DNA of 64,000 nucleotides from Nitrospira sp. (GCA_030123605.1 CP126123.1:682001-746000), one strand, 5' to 3'. Counted from the stretch's first letter, positions 7,771-16,844 are shown. Made by a program: numbers and translations. The notes: generated by a model from the sequence alone, not told the origin.

Positions 7771-9201
7771 CTATTGATATCGAATTTGAAATTGCACCAA
7801 GAATGCGTTTTGAGCAAACGCGTCGGTACTGGCGACGGTCGTGCCGGGACCCGTTCCCTGATGGTGTCGGAATTCGTAATCGATCGACACTTTGCTCTGG
7901 ATCTTGGGCGGCAAATTTTCGAAGTAGTAATTCAACCCGACGATGGTTCTTGTAAACATGTCGTTGGAGACGCTCGTATTGGGGTCGAACTGCTCGTACA
8001 TGACGACCGGTTCCCAATTCCGCAAGGGCCCGTCGGAGATCAAATACTTGGCCAGCACGTACCAGGTTCGGCGCTGCACACCGGGCGCTCCGGAGCCGCC
8101 GCATTGCGCCGTATTGAGACAGGCTCCCTGAGCCGGAGTCCCCACGATGGTCGCATTGGAGCCGTCATGCCCCTGCCAGGCTTCACCCTGAATCATGAAT
8201 CCGGGCAACAGCCGGGACGTATACCTGAAGTCCACTCCGAAGCGGTCGAACTCACCCTTGCCGCGTCCGTTGATGAACGTGCCGGTATTGTTGCTCTCTC
8301 CGGCGAGGATTGTAAAGCTCACGAACGAGATATCGGTCAGGAAATAACGCAGACGACCGTATCCGACTTTCGGTCCGTTTGCCCCGACGATATTGGCCTG
8401 GTAGTTATTGTTGTTCATGATGCCGCCGACATAGTCCACCTTGTTGAACAGGGTGCCGCGCACATCGACGAAGTAGTCGCGCTCGTGAAGAAATTCGATC
8501 GGACCGCCGGTCCCCAGGTTATTCTGTGCGCCGCTGCCGACGGAGGTGAGGTAGGGGGAACTGATGACGTCGCGAAGACCGCCCGAGGTCTCCGTGAAGA
8601 TGCCGAACGGCATGCGGAAGATGCCCATGCGGATGAAATTCAAGGTGGGCGCAAGATTCGGGAAGGGACGGAAGTCGATGTAGGATTCTCGAAAGAACGT
8701 CGCAGACGTCGGCCCTCCGCCCGCCTTGGCCGCGCAATTGCCCCCCGGCGAGTTACTGCAGTCCGGCGTGTTGTTGGTAAGGTTGATGCTCTGAAACTCG
8801 AAAAGGACGTGCCATTTGGGCAGATATTCGTTGATCTTGCCGTAGGCGAGCAATTCGGACCGTCTGATGGAAAAATTATCCTGGCTCCTTCCCTCGGGAG
8901 ACTTCGCATCGAGATGGGTATACAAGAATTGCAGCGCGTTTAATCCGACGTTCACCTTATTGCTGAGGATCGGCAATCGTTCCACCTTGGTCTTCCACTC
9001 TTCGACGACGCTCAACCGTTTTTCGACGTTGGCCAGCGGGTCTTCGATGGCCGGGGTCGAGGACGGGGCCTGTGGTCCCTGTGCGATCTGTGCCTGGGGT
9101 TCCGTGCCGGGTTGGGTTTGCGCCGGCGCTTGGGCTGCCATGACGAGGGCAGCGACGACGACCGCGATGCCCGCAACAAACCGACTCTGCTTCTGATGCA
9201 T
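7771..9201 (-). CDS. Outer-membrane porin, phosphate-selective porin-like (paralogue 2)
   Basis: 476 residues from the ATG at 9201, which has AAGGAGGAGG upstream; the longer start at 9258 would fall at the predicted transcription start. A signal peptide ends near APAQT, followed by a proline/glutamine linker, a coiled segment (LSVVEEWKTKVERLP) and a beta-barrel ending FQIRYQ. It is strongly similar throughout to the porin at 1428, with identical blocks such as QDNFSIRRSE and ASFFRESYID-like strands. The promoter resembles the PhoB-type arrangement, unlike porin 1. Phosphate or polyphosphate passage is the contextual guess. Confidence 0.86.
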   Translation of the reverse strand: MHQKQSRFVAGIAVVVAALVMAAQAPAQTQPGTEPQAQIAQGPQAPSSTPAIEDPLANVEKRLSVVEEWKTKVERLPILSNKVNVGLNALQFLYTHLDAKSPEGRSQDNFSIRRSELLAYGKINEYLPKWHVLFEFQSINLTNNTPDCSNSPGGNCAAKAGGGPTSATFFRESYIDFRPFPNLAPTLNFIRMGIFRMPFGIFTETSGGLRDVISSPYLTSVGSGAQNNLGTGGPIEFLHERDYFVDVRGTLFNKVDYVGGIMNNNNYQANIVGANGPKVGYGRLRYFLTDISFVSFTILAGESNNTGTFINGRGKGEFDRFGVDFRYTSRLLPGFMIQGEAWQGHDGSNATIVGTPAQGACLNTAQCGGSGAPGVQRRTWYVLAKYLISDGPLRNWEPVVMYEQFDPNTSVSNDMFTRTIVGLNYYFENLPPKIQSKVSIDYEFRHHQGTGPGTTVASTDAFAQNAFLVQFQIRYQ

Positions 9202-9268
9202 GAAGGTCCTCCTCCTTGAATGTGGCCCGACAAGCCGTACGTATAGGGCGCTATCCATCTGTGCGATG

Positions 9269-9324
9269 TTGATACGGCAGGCCGGTAACGGCCCATTCAG
9301 TGCTGTGTTAGGATTCGGTAAATT
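9269..9324 (-). promoter_or_regulatory. Candidate PhoB-type promoter of porin 2
   Basis: Minus-strand half-sites TTTACC (ending 9318), CTAACAC (core ending 9307) and GTTACC (core ending 9285) have the same 11 and 22 spacing as the other sites. TATCAA at 9274-9269 begins 11 bases after the last. The sequence match is weaker than at pstS or psiE, but the spacing is exact. The predicted leader is about 60 bases. Confidence 0.5.
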
Positions 9325-9390
9325 CGAGGCTCGGACTTGCGGCGATCGGATGGGCTGAATCGTGCGAGAGGGGAAGACAGAGGGGCTCGC

Positions 9391-9807
9391 TCAGTCGGAT
9401 CGCGCCGACCGTGACGATCCGACCCGCAAACGGTAGCCGACGCCCCAGATGGTTTCCGCGATGTCCGGCCGGCCGGCCTTGCCGCGAAGCTTGTGCCGCA
9501 GCTTCGCCATGTGCACATCCACTGTCCTGATCGCGACGAAGATCTCCTCGCCCCATACCGATTTGAGTAGTTCCTCCCGGCGATACACCTTTCCCGGTCG
9601 TTGGGCCAAGGTCCATAGCAACTGAAACTCCCGCGGCGTGAGATGAATCGGCCGATTGTGCAACGTCACCGACAGCCGAAGGCGATCGATGCACAGCTGT
9701 CCGACAGTCAGGCGGGAAGGACTGTGCCGCGTGAGAGGGTGTGACCGTCCTCGATGCATTCCGTCTCCAGGCGAATCGTCGCTACTCCTAGCGTGATGGA
9801 GCGCCAT
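9391..9807 (-). CDS. Stand-alone OmpR/PhoB-type winged-helix protein (no receiver)
   Basis: 138 residues. A basic, low-complexity N-terminus of ~35 residues replaces the receiver. Residues ~40-130 are a full winged helix: IHLTPREFQLLWTLAQRPGKV, ELLKSVWGEE, TVDVHMAKLRHKLR and WGVGYRLRV. Full family members are ~230 residues. Two starts are plausible: 9807 (GAGGAA upstream) and 9759 (GGAG upstream). It is divergent from psiE, sharing the region with the PhoB-type box at 9862. It may be a constitutive activator or a competitor for Pho sites (inference). Confidence 0.82.
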   Translation of the reverse strand: MALHHARSSDDSPGDGMHRGRSHPLTRHSPSRLTVGQLCIDRLRLSVTLHNRPIHLTPREFQLLWTLAQRPGKVYRREELLKSVWGEEIFVAIRTVDVHMAKLRHKLRGKAGRPDIAETIWGVGYRLRVGSSRSARSD

Positions 9808-9861
9808 GTTTCCTCAGGGGAAGATCAAGTGTCTGTTAATTGCGGCGAGCGGACCGGGCGA

Positions 9862-9918
9862 GAGTTAACCGACCCGTAACGAAACGGTGAGCCGGACGGA
9901 ACAGGTTGCAAGTACAGT
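9862..9918 (+). promoter_or_regulatory. PhoB-type promoter of psiE
   Basis: GTTAAC (core ending 9869), GTAAC (ending 9880) and GGAAC (ending 9902) are spaced 11 and 22 bases apart. A TACAGT hexamer at 9913-9918 begins 11 bases after the last. The predicted transcription start near 9925 supports the psiE start at 10010 rather than 9923. Confidence 0.65.
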
Positions 9919-10009
9919 GTGAATGGAGGATGGAGAAAGCAGGAATCGGGAGCACCGCTGCATCACTCCCATGAAACGGATCACACACAACAACAAGGAG
10001 TTCTTACGC

Positions 10010-10516
10010 ATGACCTTTACGAGTCTTCAGCCTCGCGTACACCGCCTGTCCGACCTTGTGGGGCGTGTCATCGACATGGACCTCACCGAACTCTGGATGA
10101 AGGGCATCAAGAGTGTGCTCAGCCTGCTGATTCTGACGATTCTGATCGCGCTCACCGGCGGCGTGATCAAGACATTTCTGGACATCAGGATGCTCTTCGG
10201 TGCGGCGGTCGAAGTCGGTCTCCGGCAGATCATCGTCGATACCTTGATTCTGCTCGCGGTGGTCGAAGTCTTCAAAACGACGGTGACCTATTTCTCCGAA
10301 GGCCGCGTGAAGGTCACCTTCATCGTCGATACGATTCTGGTCGTGATGCTGACGGAGATCATTTCGCTGTGGTTCAAGGAAGCCGATCAGGAACGGTTGC
10401 TGTTGCTCGGAGCGATCCTGCTGGCATTGGGAGCCATTCGAGTGGTGGCGGTGCGTTGTTCGCCGGCTTCCGGGGAGGAAACGGGAAAAGAGATCGGCTG
10501 TGGCGAAGGGTTCTAA
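10010..10516 (+). CDS. psiE: PsiE-family phosphate-starvation-inducible membrane protein
   Basis: 168 residues from the ATG at 10010, which has AAGGAG nine bases upstream. Four hydrophobic helices fit the PsiE fold: SLLILTILIALTGGVI, IIVDTLILLAVVEVF, VTFIVDTILVVMLTEII and LLLLGAILLALGAIRVV. The region YFSEGRVKVTFIVDTILV, with conserved charged loops, is characteristic of the family. PsiE is induced by phosphate starvation in E. coli; its molecular role is unknown. Here a PhoB-type box lies upstream. The C-terminal extension (CSPASGEETGKEIGCGEGF) goes beyond the usual ~136 residues. Confidence 0.85.
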   Translation: MTFTSLQPRVHRLSDLVGRVIDMDLTELWMKGIKSVLSLLILTILIALTGGVIKTFLDIRMLFGAAVEVGLRQIIVDTLILLAVVEVFKTTVTYFSEGRVKVTFIVDTILVVMLTEIISLWFKEADQERLLLLGAILLALGAIRVVAVRCSPASGEETGKEIGCGEGF

Positions 10517-10752
10517 CCCGCATTATTCAGTGCGCCGTGACAAGGCGCGGTGAGATCATGCTCCATCGGAGAGGGTTCGAGTACGACGTCGAGTTAGTCC
10601 CGTCCAGGCAGCCGGCGTGGTCCTGCGTCGAGTGAGCCTACCGCCCAGGACAGTGGGCTGTTCATCCGCGCGACATGGATTGCCTTCACCGTAGAGAGAC
10701 CAGGAACAACGGGCCCTACACCGTCGGCAGCCAGGATGGGAAAGAATGAGGC

Positions 10753-10809
10753 AAATTAACACGCCGTTAACACGGCGGTGAGGTCGGTGCAACGGGGTAT
10801 CCCTATGCT
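10753..10809 (+). promoter_or_regulatory. PhoB-type promoter of pstSCAB
   Basis: TTAAC repeats end at 10760 and 10771. A third half-site GTGCAAC ends at 10793, and TATGCT at 10804-10809 starts 11 bases later. The leader to pstS would be about 45 bases. This is the clearest copy of the shared arrangement. The rest of the 343-base gap after psiE (10517-10752) shows only a small inverted repeat GCGCC-N7-GGCGC near 10535 and no gene. Confidence 0.7.
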
Positions 10810-10859
10810 GCCTCCGTATGTCGCATAGGGTGCCTTCATCATCTCCCCGGAGGATTTTT

Positions 10860-11864
10860 ATGATGTTCGTCCCGCACCGTCGGATCTGTCTCGCTCTCAC
10901 CCTCGCGATCCTGAGCCCCTTCATGCCGGCCGGCTTCGCAGGCGTCGATGCTGCGGATCTTCCCGCTGCCATGGAAGCCGTGAAGCTTGATCAGGAGATC
11001 AAGCCCTATCACAAGGTCAGCGGCGTTTCCGGCACGATCAACAGTATCGGCTCGGATACCCTCAACAATTTGATCACGCTCTGGGCAGAGGGCTTCCGCA
11101 AACAATATCTCAACGTGAAGATTCAAGTGGAGGGTAAGGGATCCAGCACCGCTCCCCCCGCGTTGATTGAAGGCACGGCTCAACTTGGCCCCATGTCGCG
11201 GACCATGAAGCCCAGCGAGATCGACGCGTTCGAGACGAAATTCGGCTACCCACCGACTCCCTACCCTGTGGCGGTCGATGCCTTGGCCCTCTTCGTCAAC
11301 AAGGACAATCCCATCAAGGGGCTCACGATCCCTGAGGTCGACGCACTGTTTTCCAAGTCTCGACGGCAGGGCCATGCAATCGATCCGACCAGGTGGGGGC
11401 AGATCGGATTGGATGGGGATTGGGCTGCCGCGCCCATCAGCCTCTACGGTCGGAATTCGGCCTCCGGCACCTACGGGTTCTTCAAAGAACATGCACTCAA
11501 AAACGGTGACTTCAAGGATCAGGTCAAGGAGCAGCCGGGTTCAGCCTCGGTCGTGCAAGGGATCAGCGAAGACCGGTACGGCATCGGCTACAGCACGTCG
11601 GGTGTCAAAATGGTGTCGCTGGCGACGAAAGCCGGACAACCGTTCGTCGAGCCGACCCACGCGAACACCAAAAACGGGACCTACCCGCTTTGGCGCTACC
11701 TGTACATCTACGTGAATCAAGCTCCCGACAAACCCTTGTCGCCGATCGTCAAGGAGTTCCTCGCCTACGTCTACAGTCGCGAGGGACAGTCCGATGTGCT
11801 GAGAGACGGGTATTTCCCGGTCGACGGAGGTGTTGCCTCCACGCACCTGAGCAAGCTCCATTGA
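10860..11864 (+). CDS. pstS: Phosphate ABC transporter, periplasmic binding protein PstS
   Basis: 334 residues from the ATG at 10860 (GGAGG six bases upstream; an adjacent ATG at 10863 is also possible). A Sec signal peptide ends near GFAGVDAAD. The mature protein has the PstS folds: GTINSIGSDTLNNL (phosphate-binding loop 1), EGKGSSTAPPAL (loop with Ser-Ser-Thr), ALFVNKDNPIKGL and SLYGRNSASGTYGFF. It binds phosphate and hands it to PstC/PstA. It is the first gene of a pstSCAB operon behind a PhoB-type promoter. The stop overlaps a possible TTG start of pstC. Confidence 0.95.
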   Translation: MMFVPHRRICLALTLAILSPFMPAGFAGVDAADLPAAMEAVKLDQEIKPYHKVSGVSGTINSIGSDTLNNLITLWAEGFRKQYLNVKIQVEGKGSSTAPPALIEGTAQLGPMSRTMKPSEIDAFETKFGYPPTPYPVAVDALALFVNKDNPIKGLTIPEVDALFSKSRRQGHAIDPTRWGQIGLDGDWAAAPISLYGRNSASGTYGFFKEHALKNGDFKDQVKEQPGSASVVQGISEDRYGIGYSTSGVKMVSLATKAGQPFVEPTHANTKNGTYPLWRYLYIYVNQAPDKPLSPIVKEFLAYVYSREGQSDVLRDGYFPVDGGVASTHLSKLH

Positions 11865-11887
11865 CGAGAGCAGAACGATTCCGACGC

Positions 11888-14092
11888 ATGCTCACACCGC
11901 TCCACATGCGACCGTTGATCGACCGCCTGGCCGGGGCCGTGATCACGGTCGGGGGCCTGGCGACGATCGTCAGCATTCTCGGCATCTTCTTGTTCCTCTT
12001 CCGGGAAGTCACGCCCCTGTTCACCGCCCCGACCGCTACACTGACCCAGCGTATGACGCTGTCTTCCTTTCTCACGGCGGAAGGTCCAGTGGAGATCGCG
12101 GTGGATGAGCATCGCGAAATCGCACAGGTGCTCGTCTCGGGTGGCATTCAGTTTATCGAGTTGGCGTCCGGCCAACCGATTCCCGTAGAGCTGCCGGCGG
12201 AACTCACGACAATGCGGATCACGGCGATCGCCCATGGCGGAGGCAACAGTCCTCGTTATGCCGTGGGAACCGCCGACGGCGAGGTCCTGTTGCTCAAGGT
12301 CGGTACCACGACGGAGTTTTCCGAACGGGGTGAACGGCGGAAACAGCCGATGGTCCGGGCTGGTCGTCCGATTCCGTTTGTGCACGGTTCCATCACCCAT
12401 CTAGCCTATCGCTTCAACGATCGTGAACAGGTCCTGGCCCTTCGGTCTGAGGCCGGACGACTGCTGGTCGTTCGGTTGCAGGCGGATGATGGCGCCGAGG
12501 CCGATCCCGTCGTCACGGAATTGCCGCAACCGATCAGTCCAGTCACTGCGTTGGCGATAGACGCCTCGCTGGAAAATATCTACGTCGGCACGACGGAAGG
12601 ACAGGTATTGCACGTCGGCCTGTCTGAAACGGGAGTGCCGGAAGTCAAAGGGTCCTATGGGGTCACCGCACCTTTGAATAGGGTGACTGCGCTCGGGTTC
12701 CTGAGCGGCGATCGCAGCCTTGTCGTCACGACCTCGGACGGGTCGGTCTCCACCTGGGGGCTCATACGACGTGAGTATGAGCCCACCAGCTGGCAACTCA
12801 CCAAGACCCATACCCTGCGATCACACAGCGCATCGGTCACCGCATTCGCCCCTTCCCAGCGGGTGAAGGGGTTTGTGACGGCGGATGAGCAGGGCCATAT
12901 TTTTCTCCACCACACCACCTCTGAACAGACTCGAATCAAACTCTCCGGCGGCGACTCCCCGATCCGTGCCCTGGCCTTTGCACCGAAGGGTGACGGGTTG
13001 ATCGCCTTCGATGGGCTCGGCCGGTTGGCCCTCTATGATGTGAGGAATACCTATCCTGAAGTGACCTTCGACACATTGTTCGGCAAGGTTTGGTACGAAG
13101 GATACGATCGCCCGGCCCATGTTTGGCAATCGTCATCGGGATCCGACGATTTCGAGCCCAAGCTCGGCCTGGTGCCGCTGGCCTTCGGGACCCTCAAGGG
13201 CACGATGTACGCGTTGTTTCTAGCCGTCCCGATCGCCATCCTGACGGCGATCTGCACCTCGCAGTTCATGCATCCGGACCTTCGCGCCAAGATCAAACCG
13301 GTCATCGAAGTCATGGCTGCCTTGCCGACGGTGGTGTTGGGCTTTCTCGCAGGGCTGTGGCTGGCCCCGCTCCTGGAACGGTTGCTCCCGGCGGTCGCAA
13401 GCATGGCGCTCGTCCTGCCGGTCCTCGTGATCGTGAGTTCGCTCGCCTGGTATCTCTGCCCCCCTGCGATCACACGTCATCTCCGCCCCGGCAATGAAGC
13501 GCTCCTGTTGATCCCCATCCTGGCGATCGGGATCGGCGGCTGTCTCTGGGCCAATTCCCTCATCGAAGTCTGGTGGTTCGACGGTGACGTCAAGGCCTGG
13601 CTCCTGAGCCGGCTCGGGATTCAGTACGATCAACGCAACGCCTTGGTGGTGGGCCTCGTCATGGGATTCGCCATCGTCCCGGTCATCTACAGCATCGCCG
13701 AGGAGGCGCTCTCCAACGTGCCGAAGAGCCAGATCGCGGGGTCGCTGGCGCTGGGCGCAACCCGCTGGCAAACGGTGTCGCACCTGGTGCTGCTCTCCGC
13801 CAGCCCCGGCATTTTTTCCGCCGTGATGATCGGGTTCGGGCGGGCGATCGGCGAAACCATGATCGTGCTGATGGCGACCGGCAACACACCGATCCTGGAT
13901 TGGAACTGGGCGAACGGCTTCCGGACCCTGTCCGCGAATATCGCGGTCGAGATTCCGGAGGCCCCGCACGGTGGAAGCCTCTATCGAGTCTTGTTTCTGG
14001 CTGCCTTGCTGCTGTTTATCGTCACGTTCGTGATCAACTCGCTGGCCGAACTCGTCCGGCAACGGCTGCGTGATAAATACAGCCACGGATAA
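11888..14092 (+). CDS. pstC: Phosphate ABC transporter permease PstC, long form with beta-propeller-like domain
   Basis: About 734 residues from the ATG at 11888 (weak ribosome site; TTG at 11861 is an alternative). One membrane helix at ~14-38 is followed by a large extracytoplasmic region, ~55-410, with repeated WD40-like strands (VLALRSEAGRLLVV, LVVTTSDGSVSTWGL, GFVTADEQGHIFLH). The permease domain covers ~425-734 with a typical EAA loop (EEALSNVPKSQIAGSLALGA) and IGETMIVLMATGN. Ordinary PstC is ~320 residues; long forms of this kind are known in Pseudomonas-type bacteria. It pairs with PstA. Confidence 0.93.
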   Translation: MLTPLHMRPLIDRLAGAVITVGGLATIVSILGIFLFLFREVTPLFTAPTATLTQRMTLSSFLTAEGPVEIAVDEHREIAQVLVSGGIQFIELASGQPIPVELPAELTTMRITAIAHGGGNSPRYAVGTADGEVLLLKVGTTTEFSERGERRKQPMVRAGRPIPFVHGSITHLAYRFNDREQVLALRSEAGRLLVVRLQADDGAEADPVVTELPQPISPVTALAIDASLENIYVGTTEGQVLHVGLSETGVPEVKGSYGVTAPLNRVTALGFLSGDRSLVVTTSDGSVSTWGLIRREYEPTSWQLTKTHTLRSHSASVTAFAPSQRVKGFVTADEQGHIFLHHTTSEQTRIKLSGGDSPIRALAFAPKGDGLIAFDGLGRLALYDVRNTYPEVTFDTLFGKVWYEGYDRPAHVWQSSSGSDDFEPKLGLVPLAFGTLKGTMYALFLAVPIAILTAICTSQFMHPDLRAKIKPVIEVMAALPTVVLGFLAGLWLAPLLERLLPAVASMALVLPVLVIVSSLAWYLCPPAITRHLRPGNEALLLIPILAIGIGGCLWANSLIEVWWFDGDVKAWLLSRLGIQYDQRNALVVGLVMGFAIVPVIYSIAEEALSNVPKSQIAGSLALGATRWQTVSHLVLLSASPGIFSAVMIGFGRAIGETMIVLMATGNTPILDWNWANGFRTLSANIAVEIPEAPHGGSLYRVLFLAALLLFIVTFVINSLAELVRQRLRDKYSHG

Positions 14093-14113
14093 CAGGGGGA
14101 ACGGATCGACGCG

Positions 14114-15742
14114 ATGAAGATGTTCTGGCGAGGTGGCGAACTGTTCGTCTGGATGACCGCGTCCGGCGTGGCCATCAGTCTGCTGATGGTGAGCGGGATG
14201 CTGGCCTTGATCATGGTCAACGGGCTGGGTCAATTCTGGCCTGCCACCCTGCAGCAGGTCACGTTGAAGCAGCAGGAAACCGTCATCGGTCAGGTGGTGG
14301 GGCAGGAAGTCATTCCCCATTCCGCGACGCCGGACAGGCCCGATGGACAACTCCGGTATCGCTATCGAGTGGGCAATCGCGATGTGTTCGGAGCCGAATA
14401 TCGTTGGGTTAAAGCGGCGGACATCGTCGCGACCAGTATTCCAGAAGACCTGGTGTTCGTCGAGCGGCGCGAGTGGGGGCCGGCCTATGGCCGCATCACT
14501 GCCCTGACCGCAGATGGAACGATGCCGAACAAGGACGGCAGTAACTGGTCGGAGGTTGTGACTCTCGTGGAGCAGGCGAACCAGCTGCGCAGGCGGATCG
14601 AACATCTGGAGCGGGACGAGATCGGTGAGATCAACCACCGCATCGAAAAGGCCAGACTCCGACGCCAGGTCTTCATGCTGGACGGGCAACTCAACCGGCG
14701 TGAAGCGGACGAAGACCGCCTGCTGCTCGATCGGATCGCCGTGCTCGAACAGGAGTATCACGCCAAGACCCTGGCGCTTGAGCGGCTGCACAACGAAGCA
14801 GGGCAGAGGGCGATCCTGTTGACCCTTTCCAACGGACAGTCGATACGCCTCCCGCTCGATCAGGTCATGGCCGTCAGCCGACCGAACGGGATGAGTCAGA
14901 TCGAGAAGTCGCTCGCCTATCTGCGCAACCTGTGGCTGTTCCTGTCCGATGAACCGCGCGAAGCCAATACCGAAGGCGGCATCTTCCCGGCGATGTTCGG
15001 CACGGTCTTGATGGTGTTCCTGATGACGATCGTGGTAATGCCCTTCGGTGTGATGGCTGCGGTCTACCTGCGTGAATATGCGACACAGGGCCTGTTGGTC
15101 CGGTTGGTGCGGATCGCGGTGAATAATCTCGCCGGCGTGCCTTCCATCGTGTTCGGCGTGTTCGGTCTGGCGTTTTTCGTCTATGCGCTGGGTGGAACCA
15201 TCGACCAATGGCTGTTTCCCGAGGCCTTGCCGAATCCGACCCTCGGCACCGGCGGCATCCTGTGGGCGTCGCTGACCCTGGCCCTCCTGACCGTTCCGGT
15301 GGTGATCGTCGCGACTGAGGAGGGACTGTCCGCCGTCCCGCGAGATTTCCGGGAAGGGTCGGTCGGGTTAGGCGCCACTAAATTCGAAACGATCAGACAT
15401 GTGATTCTCCCCTGCGCGCTTCCCGGCATTCTGACCGGCCTGATCCTGGCCATGGCCAGGGCCGCCGGCGAAGTGGCGCCCTTGATGCTCACCGGAGTGG
15501 TGAAATTGGCGCCGGCCCTGCCGCTGGACGGGTATTTCCCGTTCCTGCATCTCGATCGGAAGTTCATGCATTTGGGGTTTCACATCTATGACGTGGGATT
15601 CCAGTCACCGAACGTCGAGGCAGCGAAGCCGATGGTGTATATGACCACGCTGATCTTGATCCTGGTGGTCGTCTTGTTGAATTGGGCGGCGGTGAAACTG
15701 CGCAACCGGTTGCGCAAACGGTTCGCCGCCTCTGCCATGTGA
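14114..15742 (+). CDS. pstA: Phosphate ABC transporter permease PstA, long form with coiled coil
   Basis: 542 residues. The first membrane helix is at ~15-38. An inserted region of ~240 residues follows, including a charged coiled coil at ~150-235 (ANQLRRRIEHLERDEIGE). The permease domain spans ~285-535 with EAA loop EEGLSAVPRDFREGSVGLGA and the RAAGEVAPLMLTG motif. Usual PstA is ~290 residues. The insertion probably faces the periplasm and may contact the PstC propeller (inference). It lies 21 bases after pstC in the operon. Confidence 0.93.
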   Translation: MKMFWRGGELFVWMTASGVAISLLMVSGMLALIMVNGLGQFWPATLQQVTLKQQETVIGQVVGQEVIPHSATPDRPDGQLRYRYRVGNRDVFGAEYRWVKAADIVATSIPEDLVFVERREWGPAYGRITALTADGTMPNKDGSNWSEVVTLVEQANQLRRRIEHLERDEIGEINHRIEKARLRRQVFMLDGQLNRREADEDRLLLDRIAVLEQEYHAKTLALERLHNEAGQRAILLTLSNGQSIRLPLDQVMAVSRPNGMSQIEKSLAYLRNLWLFLSDEPREANTEGGIFPAMFGTVLMVFLMTIVVMPFGVMAAVYLREYATQGLLVRLVRIAVNNLAGVPSIVFGVFGLAFFVYALGGTIDQWLFPEALPNPTLGTGGILWASLTLALLTVPVVIVATEEGLSAVPRDFREGSVGLGATKFETIRHVILPCALPGILTGLILAMARAAGEVAPLMLTGVVKLAPALPLDGYFPFLHLDRKFMHLGFHIYDVGFQSPNVEAAKPMVYMTTLILILVVVLLNWAAVKLRNRLRKRFAASAM

Positions 15743-15760
15743 TCACAGAGAGGAGCGTTT

Positions 15761-16624
15761 ATGGAAGTGCAGTCTACCAACCTGACGGCGACGGCACCGC
15801 TCCTCACGGTCCGTCCGGCCGCTCTTCAGCCGCGTATCGCCCGTGGTCAGCAAACGATGGCCTCCCCCGTGGATGCCAAGATCCTGGTCCGGAACCTGGA
15901 TGTTTATTATGGTCAACGGCAAGCCCTGTTCCATGTGGCGCTCACGGTGCGGAGCCATTCGGTCACCTCGTTCATCGGCCCTTCCGGTTGTGGAAAGTCC
16001 ACGTTGCTGCGTTGCCTGAATCGCATGAACGACCTGGTGGAAGGCGCGCGTGCCGTGGGGCGGGTGGAACTCGACGGTGCCGATATTTACGACTCCGACA
16101 TCGATGTGACCGACCTCAGGAAGCGCGTGGGCATGGTCTTCCAGAAATCGAATCCCTTTCCCAAATCAATTTACGACAACGTGGCCTACGGTCCGCGTAT
16201 ACACGGCACCAAGGACAAGCGGACGCTGGACGAACTGGTTCACCATAGCTTGCAAGGGGCAGGACTCTGGGACGAGGTCAAGGATCGACTCGCACAGAGC
16301 GCCCTGAGCCTGTCCGGAGGTCAACAACAACGACTGTGTATCGCGCGCGCATTGGCCGTGCGACCGGAAGTCATTCTCATGGACGAACCCTGCTCCGCGC
16401 TCGACCCGATCGCGACCGGCAAGATCGAGGAATTGATTTTTACATTGAAGGACACCTACACCGTGATCATCGTCACGCACAATATGCAGCAGGCCGCGAG
16501 GGTGTCCGACCAATGCGGATTTTTTCTGATGGGAGAGTTGGTGGAGTTCGGGGATACGAAAACGATCTTCACCACCCCTCGGGACAAGCGGACGGAAGAT
16601 TACATCACCGGTCGGTTCGGATGA
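15761..16624 (+). CDS. pstB: Phosphate ABC transporter ATPase PstB
   Basis: 287 residues. An N-terminal extension of ~35 precedes the ATPase. Walker A is GPSGCGKST, the Q-loop is [15 protein letters not shown] (PstB-specific), the signature is LSGGQQQR, Walker B is VILMDEP, and the switch His is in VTHNMQQA. It couples ATP hydrolysis to phosphate import through PstCA. It lies 18 bases after pstA. The internal ATG at about 15858 (MASPVD) would give a more usual length. Confidence 0.95.
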   Translation: MEVQSTNLTATAPLLTVRPAALQPRIARGQQTMASPVDAKILVRNLDVYYGQRQALFHVALTVRSHSVTSFIGPSGCGKSTLLRCLNRMNDLVEGARAVGRVELDGADIYDSDIDVTDLRKRVGMVFQKSNPFPKSIYDNVAYGPRIHGTKDKRTLDELVHHSLQGAGLWDEVKDRLAQSALSLSGGQQQRLCIARALAVRPEVILMDEPCSALDPIATGKIEELIFTLKDTYTVIIVTHNMQQAARVSDQCGFFLMGELVEFGDTKTIFTTPRDKRTEDYITGRFG

Positions 16625-16708
16625 ACTGACAGGATAGTGAAAAATCATTACCACAGCCTCGAAATATTGATCCGCTGTGCGTCACGAGCAGGGGCAGCAG
16701 CGCTGACA

Positions 16709-16827
16709 GGATGTTCAAAAAGGCCGTCCAGCGCGGCCGCAGCGAGTGAAGAGGCGAATCGTACTCTTCGCGTACGGTGAGCCTCTGATCGACGCGAGAA
16801 CAAAGCTGGCGGATTTTTTCAACATCC
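16709..16827. repeat. Long palindromic REP/MITE-like element between pstB and phoU
   Basis: 119 bases with terminal inverted repeats: GGATGTT plus an A-run at the left and a T-run plus AACATCC at the right. Nested inner arms include GTCCAGC/GCTGGC and GAGGC-N4-CGTAC / GTACG-N4-GCCTC. The whole can fold into one long imperfect hairpin. No other copy was noticed in this window. It splits pstB from phoU and could attenuate or process the transcript. The remaining flanks (16625-16708) show no gene. Confidence 0.75.
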
Positions 16828-16844
16828 TATGAAGGAGCCGGACG

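Noticed and set aside
13220-15208. 662-codon open frame antisense to pstC/pstA
   Set aside because: His/Asp/Gln-rich composition typical of an antisense shadow of a GC-rich gene; the plus-strand Pst genes are certain.
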